Source: Castellaniella sp049650445
GTDB taxonomy: Bacteria > Pseudomonadota > Gammaproteobacteria > Burkholderiales > Burkholderiaceae_B
NCBI RefSeq assembly: GCF_049650445.1
Contig: NZ_JBASAD010000003.1
Coordinates: 1 to 64,000, forward strand
Length of the DNA stretch: 64,000 nucleotides
Direction: 5' to 3'
The notes beneath the pieces are model-generated. The model had not been told where the DNA came from, did not search any database, and saw only the letters and a program-made list of their open reading frames with translations. A program made the translations under genes and the position numbers. This document shows positions 44,711 to 53,711 of this stretch, in pieces. Position 1 is the stretch's first letter; each line of letters starts with the position of its first letter.

Positions 44711-47187
44711 GCCACCTTTCTCCGATTCAGCTTCTCGATCCACACCGTGCAACGCTCGATGTAGCGGTCGAACTGAGTCGGACTCTCGGAACGTTCCCGC
44801 AGCTTTTTCCAATATGGCAAGGCCTGCTCGAACCGACGCAGGCGCATGGCGCCCACGGCCGCCAGGCGCAGGCCGATGGGATCATCGGGCACGAGCTTCA
44901 CGATGCGCTCGCCCAGGGCCAGGCGCTCGGTCGTGCTCGATGGTTCCAGCGCGCGCGCCTCAGCGTACAGATAGGCCAGGATGCGCCGCTTTTCGTGCGC
45001 CACTTCCGCCATCTCGGGCCACGACCGGGCAACGCGGTCCAGCAGGCTCCAGGCGGCCTGATGATCCCCCTGGGACAGGATTTGCCGGGCGCCCCGGATC
45101 GCGCGCGGACCCAGCCTGCCGAGCTGACGCTGCGCTTCGTCCCGGGCACTCTGGTCGGCGGCCGGGTGGGCGAGCACGTCCTTGTATGCGTCGATGGCTT
45201 CGCCGAACCAGCCGCCGCTGAACGCGACCCGCGCGAAGTGCAGCTTGGCGCTGAGCGGCGCGGACTCGACCGCTGCGGCCAGCCCCAGATGCCGCATCGC
45301 GGTCTTCTTGTCCCCCAGCGCATCAGCGGCGCGGCCGCGCATGGCGTGCAGTTCGGGAAAGTCCACGTGGGTGTCGATGGCCAGACTGGTCAGATCGATC
45401 ACTTCCTGGTGATTGCCGGCCACGAGCGCGGCACGAACGCCCAGGCGCATCGCGCGCTCAAATGCCCGCTGCGCCCGCACCCCGGCCAATGCATCGGGAT
45501 TGAGCAGGCGGTGCGCGCAGATTCGCTCGGCTGCGTCGCGCAGACGTCCTTCCTCCAGCGCGCGATTGCCCTCCTCGGCCCAGGTCGCAGACTGCGCCCG
45601 CAGCCATGCGCCGATTTCCTCCCGCTCGGTCTTGAGCAGGCCACAAGACACCGCCAGCGTCGCGCCAGCCATGATGCAGCCTCGCCACGAAGCTTCCTTG
45701 ACCAGCTCCAGGACGGCGGCATCCTCCAGCGAAGGATGCTCCGAGGCCAGGCCGCGCAGCGCGTCGCGGTCGCCAGCCAGCAACTGATCCCGCCACAGCA
45801 CCGCGAAGCCGCGACCATAGTCGGGCAGCGCCTCGCGGACCTCATGGACCCACCGGATGACCGCCGCCATGTCGCCCGCAGCCTGCAACAGCGCAAGCAC
45901 CGTGTCAGCCGCTTCCAGCGCCGTTGCATCCTGAGGCGAGGAGATGCGGAACGACTGCTTCCACATGCTCAGACTTTCGTCCACGTAGCCCAGATGGCCT
46001 GCGGACACCGCCGCGATCCGGACGATTTCCGGCGTCTCGATCTCATCGCCCAAGAGGCTGGCCGCCAAGGAATACGCCACGTCATAGCGCCCCAGCTTGA
46101 ACTCGTTTCGCATCAGGATCTGTTCGGCCTTGCTGCCCGATGCCAGGGCGCCATCCAGGCTGTCCAGCAGCGCCATCGAGCCCTCGTAGTCGCCCAGCTC
46201 CCCCTGGATCCGCGCGAACAGCAGCACATGATCGGGCAGCCGGGGGTGGCGGCGAAGCACTTCGCGCACGCTGCACGAGGCGCCCCGCAGATCGCCGGAA
46301 TCCCAGCGCTTTTCAATGTGCTCGGCGCTCTCGTCGACGGCCAGCCTGGGCGCGGCAGGCAGCGGGATGGACGCGCTCATGTGCGGACGCATGAAGTTCT
46401 TGTACCAGTCCGTGTACAGGCGCTCGGCAAAGACCGGGGTGTAGTGCGTCAGGTCGAGCCCGCCGTCCTCCATCGCATCGGCCTGGCCGATCTTGTTCAT
46501 CAGCGGCGTCGGGTCGTAGCAAGGCACGTCGATACGCTGAGCGGCGGCGGTCACGGCAGCGATCAACTGCGCCCGCTGTTCGATGGTCACGTTGTCCGGC
46601 GTAGTGGCGTTGACGTGCGTGACGAACACCACCTTGTCTCTGCCCAGCAGTTCGACGAGCTGGCGCATTTCCTGTTCGACCTCCTCGTCCGTCTCGTCGT
46701 GCTTGACGATGCGGGCGAGCAAGTCCCGATCGTCCGCGTTGAGGCTGTTGAAGACCGGATCCTGGTCCAGGATGGCGCAGCGTTCAGCAAGCCGTTGGTC
46801 GTTGGCCATGGACCAGAACTGCCGGGTACGCGTCCGATCGGCGAAGAACTCGCTGAAATAGCGGACCAGGTAGTTGGATTGAATGGGAAAGCCGTCAATG
46901 GTCAGGAGCTTGCGCGAAGACAGCTCGATCATGTACATGTCGGCCGGCGTGTGCGTACCCCTGCGAGCCTGCTCGCCATTCGAAGGCCGGAAGATCAGGC
47001 GCTGGACGTCGGCGGGGATGTCGGTCTGGCTGAACATGAATCGCGCCTGCTGCAGCGCTTCGGCGGCCGTATGCACGAAACCGTAGTTGCGGCCGAGTTG
47101 CAGCTTGATCGGGTAGCGTCCCACGGCATCGCGCAGCGGCGTATGGATGCGGCAGGTTCCTATCGGAGCGATGGTAAAAGCAGTCAT
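44707..47187 (-). CDS. SGNH/GSCFA-like protein fused to TPR domain
   Basis: An 826-residue protein, first gene of the capsule locus. The N-terminal third has APIGTCRIHTP (block I position; Ser replaced by Thr-Cys), VVFVTHVNATTP and GLDLTHYTPVFAERLY (D-x2-H), which resemble GSCFA/SGNH-hydrolase proteins found in polysaccharide loci. Residues about 290-826 are helical repeats. It may acylate, deacylate or otherwise handle the polysaccharide, but the catalytic Ser is uncertain. AGGAG precedes the ATG. Function is inferred, not known. Confidence 0.65.
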   Translation of the reverse strand: MTAFTIAPIGTCRIHTPLRDAVGRYPIKLQLGRNYGFVHTAAEALQQARFMFSQTDIPADVQRLIFRPSNGEQARRGTHTPADMYMIELSSRKLLTIDGFPIQSNYLVRYFSEFFADRTRTRQFWSMANDQRLAERCAILDQDPVFNSLNADDRDLLARIVKHDETDEEVEQEMRQLVELLGRDKVVFVTHVNATTPDNVTIEQRAQLIAAVTAAAQRIDVPCYDPTPLMNKIGQADAMEDGGLDLTHYTPVFAERLYTDWYKNFMRPHMSASIPLPAAPRLAVDESAEHIEKRWDSGDLRGASCSVREVLRRHPRLPDHVLLFARIQGELGDYEGSMALLDSLDGALASGSKAEQILMRNEFKLGRYDVAYSLAASLLGDEIETPEIVRIAAVSAGHLGYVDESLSMWKQSFRISSPQDATALEAADTVLALLQAAGDMAAVIRWVHEVREALPDYGRGFAVLWRDQLLAGDRDALRGLASEHPSLEDAAVLELVKEASWRGCIMAGATLAVSCGLLKTEREEIGAWLRAQSATWAEEGNRALEEGRLRDAAERICAHRLLNPDALAGVRAQRAFERAMRLGVRAALVAGNHQEVIDLTSLAIDTHVDFPELHAMRGRAADALGDKKTAMRHLGLAAAVESAPLSAKLHFARVAFSGGWFGEAIDAYKDVLAHPAADQSARDEAQRQLGRLGPRAIRGARQILSQGDHQAAWSLLDRVARSWPEMAEVAHEKRRILAYLYAEARALEPSSTTERLALGERIVKLVPDDPIGLRLAAVGAMRLRRFEQALPYWKKLRERSESPTQFDRYIERCTVWIEKLNRRKVA

Positions 47188-47600
47188 TCGGGGGCTCTCC
47201 TGTAGTGATGGCTACCGAGCCTGAACACAATGCCGGCTCGGTACCCAGCCAAGTCTTTCGGGTAGCGAACCAGTGCATCTTGAGAGGAAATGCACAGCAA
47301 AACTATTTCTAAAACTTATCGTTGCTGTTGAAATGAATCAGGAGCGACCCCTGAACCCCCCCGGGAAATCCCTAAAAAAATTACAACCATGACGAACATG
47401 TAATGCCCCCAGCGGCTGTCGGCGGCCCGACCACGGCCCCGAATCTCTGCCTGGAATCACACGCGGCGAGCGAACCGGAACTGAGCGGCGGAAGTTCAGA
47501 ACTCAGTGGCGTTCGACATCTGTCGAACCTTCTGTCGACAGGCGATCCACTTGTAACAAGGTCCTCCCCCCTCTTGAAACCCCAGGAATCGTCCTTATAA
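47188..47600. other. Intergenic region between capsule locus and groES
   Basis: About 410 bp with no convincing gene. It should hold the capsule promoter (minus) and the groESL promoter (plus). The part near the capsule start is AT-richer (47290-47400). Two palindromes lie near 47512-47541 (see separate entry). No known regulator box for the capsule operon was recognised. Confidence 0.6.
47512..47541. promoter_or_regulatory. Paired palindromes upstream of groES
   Basis: TTCGACA-TC-TGTCGAA (47512-47527) is followed by CTGTCGACAG (47532-47541); TCTGTCGA occurs twice, 12 bp apart. The pair lies just upstream of the groES -35. It could be an operator for an unidentified regulator of groESL or the capsule operon. 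Confidence 0.35.
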
Positions 47601-47601
47601 T
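47573..47601 (+). promoter_or_regulatory. groESL promoter (sigma-70 / sigma-32-like)
   Basis: TTGAAA (47574-47579) and TATAAT (47596-47601) are 16 bp apart and make a good sigma-70 promoter. CTTGAAA (47573-47579) is also the exact sigma-32 -35 element. The -10 abuts the CIRCE operator, so HrcA binding would block polymerase. Confidence 0.7.
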
Positions 47602-47627
47602 TAGCACTCGATGGGGTGGAGTGCTAA
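47601..47627 (+). promoter_or_regulatory. CIRCE operator (HrcA site)
   Basis: TTAGCACTC (47601-47609), a 9-nt spacer and GAGTGCTAA (47619-47627) are an exact match to the CIRCE inverted repeat bound by the heat-shock repressor HrcA. Confidence 0.97.
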
Positions 47628-47676
47628 CAATGCCCTGCCCCCGCACCCTCAATTTCTTATGTACAGGAGTTCCTCC

Positions 47677-47964
47677 ATGGCACTGCGTCCTTTGCACGAT
47701 CGCGTGATCGTCAAGCGTCTGGACAACGAGCGCACCACCGCCTCGGGTATCGTCATCCCTGACAGCGCGGCTGAAAAGCCCGATCAGGGTGAAGTCCTGG
47801 CCGTCGGCCCCGGCAAAAAGACCGAAGACGGCAAAGTCATCGCCGTCGACGTCAAGGTCGGCGACAAGGTCCTGTTTGGCAAGTACGCTGGCCAGTCCGT
47901 CAAGGTCGATGGCGAGGAAGTGCTCGTCATCCGCGAGGAAGAAATCCTCGCCGTGATCCAGTAA
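47677..47964 (+). CDS. groES: Co-chaperonin GroES
   Basis: A 95-residue Hsp10 that caps the GroEL ring. The N-terminal LRPLHDRVIVKRLD, the mobile loop (ERTTASGIVIPDSA) and the C-terminal EEEILAVI are standard. AGGAG precedes the ATG at 47677. A CIRCE element lies in the leader and groEL follows after 34 bp. Confidence 0.98.
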   Translation: MALRPLHDRVIVKRLDNERTTASGIVIPDSAAEKPDQGEVLAVGPGKKTEDGKVIAVDVKVGDKVLFGKYAGQSVKVDGEEVLVIREEEILAVIQ

Positions 47965-47998
47965 GCCACCTCACTGCTCAATCCCAAGGAATTTCAAC

Positions 47999-49645
<1,647 letters not shown>

Positions 49646-49697
49646 GCCCCTGCCCTTCCCGGTCGGCGTCCTGCGCGCCGGCCGGTACCCGGCCTTG

Positions 49698-49737
49698 AAA
49701 AATGCCCGTCACGGTTCGCCGTGACGGGCATTTTTTT
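49698..49737. terminator. Bidirectional terminator of groEL and ackA
   Basis: ATGCCCGTCACGG (49702-49714) pairs perfectly with CCGTGACGGGCAT (49719-49731) around TTCG, with T-runs on both strands. The plus-strand T-run overlaps the ackA stop codon. Confidence 0.93.
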
Positions 49738-50956
49738 ACGACTCTGCCGGCTCGGTCACCGCCAGCAAGGCAGCCGCCTCACGCGCCGCTACCCGGCCTT
49801 CGTCGGTGGGGACGACCCAGATCTCCACGGCGCTGTCGGGCGCGTGGACGGCATGCCCCCCCCGGCCATCGACCTCTCGATTGCGCTGCCCGTCCATGCG
49901 CACGCCCAGCCAGTCCAGGCACGCACAGACCTGCTCGCGCAACACGGCGTCGTTCTCACCGATGCCCCCGCTGAAGGCCAGCACGTCCAGCCCGCCCAGG
50001 CAGGCCACCAGCGACCCGGTTTCGCGCACTACGCGGTGAGTGAACAGGTCGATGGCGCGCTGCGCATCCGCACGGCGCTCACCGTTCCTGGCGACTTCGT
50101 CGCGCAATCTGCGCATGTCGGCTGAAATGCCCGACACACCGAGCAAGCCGCTCTGTTTGTACAGAAGCCGTTCGATCCGTGCATGCGTCCAGCCCTGCTC
50201 CAGCAGATACAGCAGCACGCCGGCATCCAGCGAGCCGCTGCGCGTGCCCATCATCAAACCGTCGAGTGCCGAGAAGCCCATGGTCGTGGCCATGCTGACG
50301 CCATCGCGGCAGGCGCACAGGCTGGCGCCGTTGCCCAGGTGCGCCATGACCACCCGGCCGTCGGCGCGCGGGGTCCGCTGCTGCAGCACGGACATGATGT
50401 ACTGGTACGACAGGCCGTGAAAACCATAGCGGCGCACGCCCTGATCCTGCAAGCTGCGAGGGAGCGCGAACGCATAGTCCATCTCGGGCATATGGGCATG
50501 GAAGGCGGTATCGAAGCAGGCGATCTGCGGCAGATCGGGAAACGCGGCGATGAATTGGCGGATGCCTTCGAGATTGTGCGGCTGATGCAGCGGCGCCAGC
50601 GAAGTAAAGCGCGACAGGCGCTCCAGCACCTCGTCGGTCACCTGCACGCTTTCCGTGTATTCGCCGCCACCATGCACCACGCGGTGAGCCACGGCCCGGA
50701 TGCTGACGCCCCGCAGCGTCTGCACCAGGGCGCGCAGGCGTTCGAGCGCGGTGACAAAAATGGCGCCCTCCTCCGGAAACGCCAGGGCTTCCCGGTATTT
50801 TTGCCCCTGGTATTGCCAGTCCATGGACGGGTTGCCGCCGGGTTCCAGCCCCTGAATGCAGCCCGACAGCACATGCGCGCGAACCACGCTGTCCTCAAGG
50901 GGATGCAGCGAAAATTTCAGCGACGAGGAACCGGCATTGATGGCGAGTATGGCCAT
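49736..50956 (-). CDS. ackA: Acetate kinase
   Basis: A 406-residue acetate kinase making ATP and acetate from acetyl phosphate. The N-terminal LAINAGSSSLKFSL, the phosphate motif GFSALDGLMMGTRSGSLDAG and the adenosine motif LAFSGGIGEN are all present. AAAGGA precedes the ATG. It lies 34 bp after the phosphotransacetylase gene, completing the Pta-AckA pathway for ATP when oxygen is short. Confidence 0.96.
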   Translation of the reverse strand: MAILAINAGSSSLKFSLHPLEDSVVRAHVLSGCIQGLEPGGNPSMDWQYQGQKYREALAFPEEGAIFVTALERLRALVQTLRGVSIRAVAHRVVHGGGEYTESVQVTDEVLERLSRFTSLAPLHQPHNLEGIRQFIAAFPDLPQIACFDTAFHAHMPEMDYAFALPRSLQDQGVRRYGFHGLSYQYIMSVLQQRTPRADGRVVMAHLGNGASLCACRDGVSMATTMGFSALDGLMMGTRSGSLDAGVLLYLLEQGWTHARIERLLYKQSGLLGVSGISADMRRLRDEVARNGERRADAQRAIDLFTHRVVRETGSLVACLGGLDVLAFSGGIGENDAVLREQVCACLDWLGVRMDGQRNREVDGRGGHAVHAPDSAVEIWVVPTDEGRVAAREAAALLAVTEPAES

Positions 50957-50990
50957 GAAACTATCCTTTCGATGTCAGTGATCGTACGCT

Positions 50991-52424
50991 TCAGCCACGT
51001 TTCCAGGCGTTTTCAGCCTCTTGTTTGCGCTGATCATGGGCAACCAGCACCGCCAGCACGGTGGATGCCACACGGGCTCTGGGGCCGTCGGCCCGGCTGG
51101 TCAGGGCGATGGGCACGCGCGCGCCCAGCACCAGGCCCGAGCCGCTGGCGCCAGCCAGGTATTCGAGCTGCTTGGCGACCATATTGCCGCTCTCCAGATC
51201 GGGCACCGCCAGGATGTCGGCCTGGCCCGCAACCTCGGAAACAATGCCCTTGATGGCCACGGCCTCCTGCGAGATGGCGTTGTCGAAGGCCAGCGGCCCG
51301 TCGAGCAAACCGCCGGTGATCTGGCCACGATCGGCCATCTTGCACAAGGCAGCCGCGTCGATGGTGGAAGGAATGCCGGGCGTCACCGTCTCCACGGCCG
51401 ACAGAATCGCCACCTTGGGCGCGTCCGTGCCCATGACCCGCGCAAAGTCGATGGCGTTCTGGATGATGTCGACCTTTTCCTGCAGCGTCGGCTCGATGTT
51501 GATGGCCGCGTCGGTGATCAGCAGGGGCTTGGGGTACAGCGGCACGTCGAAGCGGAAGATATGCGACAGGCGCCGGCCCGTGCGCAACGCGCTCTGGGAC
51601 AGCACGGCCTTCAGCAATTCGTCCGTGTGCAAGCTGCCCTTCATCAGGATCTCGACCTCGCGGCGCACCGCCATGCCGGCGGCCAGTTCGGCGGCGGCAT
51701 GGCTATGTTCCACCGACACGATCTCGACGCCTTCCAGGCTGAGGCCGGCCTCCTCGGCCACGCGGCGGATGCGGCCCTCGGGACCGATCAGCACGGGTTC
51801 GATGAGCCCGTGGCTTGCCGCGTCCAGGGCGCCGGCCAGAGACCCCGCATCGCACGGATGAACCACGGCGCAGCGCACCGCTTCCAGACCTTCCGCACGC
51901 GCCAGCAGATCCTTGAGGCGGGCTTCGGGGTCGAACAGCTGGATCTGCGGTGCATGAACCTTGGGGACGCGCACCTTCTGCACGGGCGGCATCAGACGGG
52001 CCACGCCCTTGAGCACGACCTCGCCGTTCTGGTTGGTCACCAGACAATCCATGGCCACCCGCTTTTTCTCGTCGTCCTTTTCGCTGACGGTGGCCAGCAC
52101 GGTCAAAGTGTCGCCGATGCGCACGGGCTTGGTGAACTTGAGTTCCTGCCCCAGGTAAATGGTGCCGGGGCCGGGGAATTGCGTGCCAAACAGCGCCGAG
52201 ATCAGCGCTGCGCCCAGCATGCCGTGGGCGATGACGCCGTGAAATATGGTCTCACCCGCGTACTCGGCGTTCAGGTGGGCGGGGTTGATGTCGCCGGAGA
52301 CGGCGGCAAACGCCTGGATGTCCGCCAGCGTCACGGTGCGCAGCAGCCGGGCGCTCTGGCCCAGACTCAGCTCATCATAGGTGACGTTTTCCATCCAGTC
52401 GGGATCGGGTGCTCGGGTATTCAT
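50991..52424 (-). CDS. MaoC-like hydratase / phosphate acyltransferase fusion
   Basis: A 477-residue fusion. Residues about 10-150 are a MaoC-type (R)-hydratase hotdog domain (FAAVSGDINPAHLNAEYA, with catalytic Asp and His). Residues about 170-470 are a phosphate acetyl/butyryltransferase (SRLSHIFRFDVP, PLLITDAAINIEP, GALAFDNAIS-like GPLAFDNAIS). The Pta half feeds AckA; the hydratase half may supply or drain (R)-3-hydroxyacyl-CoA for PhaC. AAGGA supports the ATG at 52424. Such fusions are known next to ackA in Burkholderiales. Confidence 0.9.
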   Translation of the reverse strand: MNTRAPDPDWMENVTYDELSLGQSARLLRTVTLADIQAFAAVSGDINPAHLNAEYAGETIFHGVIAHGMLGAALISALFGTQFPGPGTIYLGQELKFTKPVRIGDTLTVLATVSEKDDEKKRVAMDCLVTNQNGEVVLKGVARLMPPVQKVRVPKVHAPQIQLFDPEARLKDLLARAEGLEAVRCAVVHPCDAGSLAGALDAASHGLIEPVLIGPEGRIRRVAEEAGLSLEGVEIVSVEHSHAAAELAAGMAVRREVEILMKGSLHTDELLKAVLSQSALRTGRRLSHIFRFDVPLYPKPLLITDAAINIEPTLQEKVDIIQNAIDFARVMGTDAPKVAILSAVETVTPGIPSTIDAAALCKMADRGQITGGLLDGPLAFDNAISQEAVAIKGIVSEVAGQADILAVPDLESGNMVAKQLEYLAGASGSGLVLGARVPIALTSRADGPRARVASTVLAVLVAHDQRKQEAENAWKRG

Positions 52425-52449
52425 GTCGAAAATTCCTTTGGGTCGTTCA

Positions 52450-53223
52450 TCAATCCACGGCATGCACGCCGCCGTCCACGAAGATGGCCTGCCCCGTCAT
52501 CCCCGAGGCTGCGTCCGAGCACAGAAAGGCACTGAGCTGGGCGATTTCGTCCAGCGTCACCAGGCGCTGCAGCGGCGCCTTGGCTTTGGCGGTCGCCATC
52601 AGCGTGTCGAATTCGGCAATGCCCGAGGCCGCGCGCGTCAGGATGGGGCCGGGCGAGACGGCATGGACACGGATGTTCTTGCCGCCCAGTTCCAGCGCCA
52701 TGTAATGCACCATGGATTCCAGCGCCGCCTTCACGGGGCCCATCAGGCCGTAACGGGGCACGGCCTCGCCGGAGCCCAGATAGGTCATGGCCAGCATGCT
52801 GCCGCCATCCGGCATGTGCGGCGCGCACAGCCGGGCAGCCTCGGCGAACGAGTGGCAGGACACGCTCATGGCGCGCGCAAACCCCTCGCGCGAACTGTCC
52901 ACTACGTCGCCATGCAGATCCTCCAGCGGCGCCCAGGCGATGGAATGGATGAGGAAGTCGAGCTGGCCGAACTTGACGACCGCATGATCGACGAGGGCGG
53001 CGAGCTGGCCGTCCTGTTCCACGTCGCAACTCACCAGATCCACGCCCAAAGGCTGCGTGAGCGGTTCGACGTATTTGCGCGCCTTCTCGTTGAGGCAGGA
53101 TGCCACGACTTCGGCGCCCATATCGCGCAGCAGCCGGGTGCATCCCCAGGCGATGGAACGGTCGTTGGCCAGGCCCAGGACCAGGCCCTTCTTGCCGGCC
53201 AGGTTAAAGACATTGTGTGTCAT
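52450..53223 (-). CDS. fabI: Enoyl-ACP reductase FabI-type
   Basis: A 257-residue short-chain dehydrogenase of the FabI type, reducing enoyl-ACP with NAD(P)H. The cofactor segment LVLGLANDRSIAWG is at residues 14-27, and Tyr148, Tyr158 and Lys165 make the Y-x6-K centre. Its place between phaC and pta-ackA, away from fatty-acid genes, suggests a specialised second reductase, perhaps as an electron sink in low oxygen. The ATG at 53223 gives the family length. Confidence 0.9.
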   Translation of the reverse strand: MTHNVFNLAGKKGLVLGLANDRSIAWGCTRLLRDMGAEVVASCLNEKARKYVEPLTQPLGVDLVSCDVEQDGQLAALVDHAVVKFGQLDFLIHSIAWAPLEDLHGDVVDSSREGFARAMSVSCHSFAEAARLCAPHMPDGGSMLAMTYLGSGEAVPRYGLMGPVKAALESMVHYMALELGGKNIRVHAVSPGPILTRAASGIAEFDTLMATAKAKAPLQRLVTLDEIAQLSAFLCSDAASGMTGQAIFVDGGVHAVD

Positions 53224-53236
53224 GGTCGAGTTCTCG

Positions 53237-53289
53237 AAAATAAAATAAAACCCGGGGAACGCCGCCCCGCAGGGCGGATGGCGTTCCCC
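53237..53289 (-). terminator. Rho-independent terminator upstream of fabI
   Basis: GGGGAACGCC (53254-53263) pairs with GGCGTTCCCC (53280-53289), with an inner GCCCC/GGGC stem. On the minus strand it is followed by TTTTATTTTATTTT. It separates phaC and the hypothetical gene from fabI, which implies a promoter or read-through for fabI. Confidence 0.75.
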
Positions 53290-53344
53290 AGAGAAACAGC
53301 ATGAATAGCCGGGACAGGCCGGCGGTTCGCTCACCGGCCGAACG

Positions 53345-53698
53345 TCAGCAGCGCGCGAAAAGACGGCTCACGTCGGCACCCGAGGCGCCGGGCTTGAAGC
53401 CCGAGCGGACAAAGCGCGCCTGGGCATCCAACAGGATCGAACAGGTCGCGTCGGCTCCCATGTCCAGCGCGCAACGGCTGGCCAGGCTGTAGCGCATCAG
53501 CATCAGCGCGTGCAGTTCCTGGTGCCTGAGTCGCTGGCGCGCGCCGTCGCCTTCGTCACTCTGCGGGTCGAGGACACGGCGCACGTCGCTCTCCCGACTC
53601 AAATCCAGACCCAGCATCCGGGCCAACAGCGCGATGCGCATGCTGATGGTGTGCATCGAATGGGCCATGCGCTCTGTGCGATGCCGCGTCGAGGTCAT
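53345..53698 (-). CDS. Hypothetical protein downstream of phaC
   Basis: A 117-residue protein with no recognised domain. It is helical, rich in Arg and Leu, with two Cys near residue 75-85 (SRCALDMGADATCS) and a C-terminal Cys. It starts 13 bp after the phaC stop on the same strand (or overlaps it by 11 bp if the ATG at 53722 is used). A terminator follows. It may be a small PHA-granule or stress partner by position only. Confidence 0.5.
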   Translation of the reverse strand: MTSTRHRTERMAHSMHTISMRIALLARMLGLDLSRESDVRRVLDPQSDEGDGARQRLRHQELHALMLMRYSLASRCALDMGADATCSILLDAQARFVRSGFKPGASGADVSRLFARC

Positions 53699-53711
53699 AC
53701 TCGAACCCGTC

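Noticed and set aside
47532..47541. CTGTCGACAG as a LexA box
   Set aside because: LexA sites need CTGT-N8-ACAG; here the halves are only 2 nt apart.
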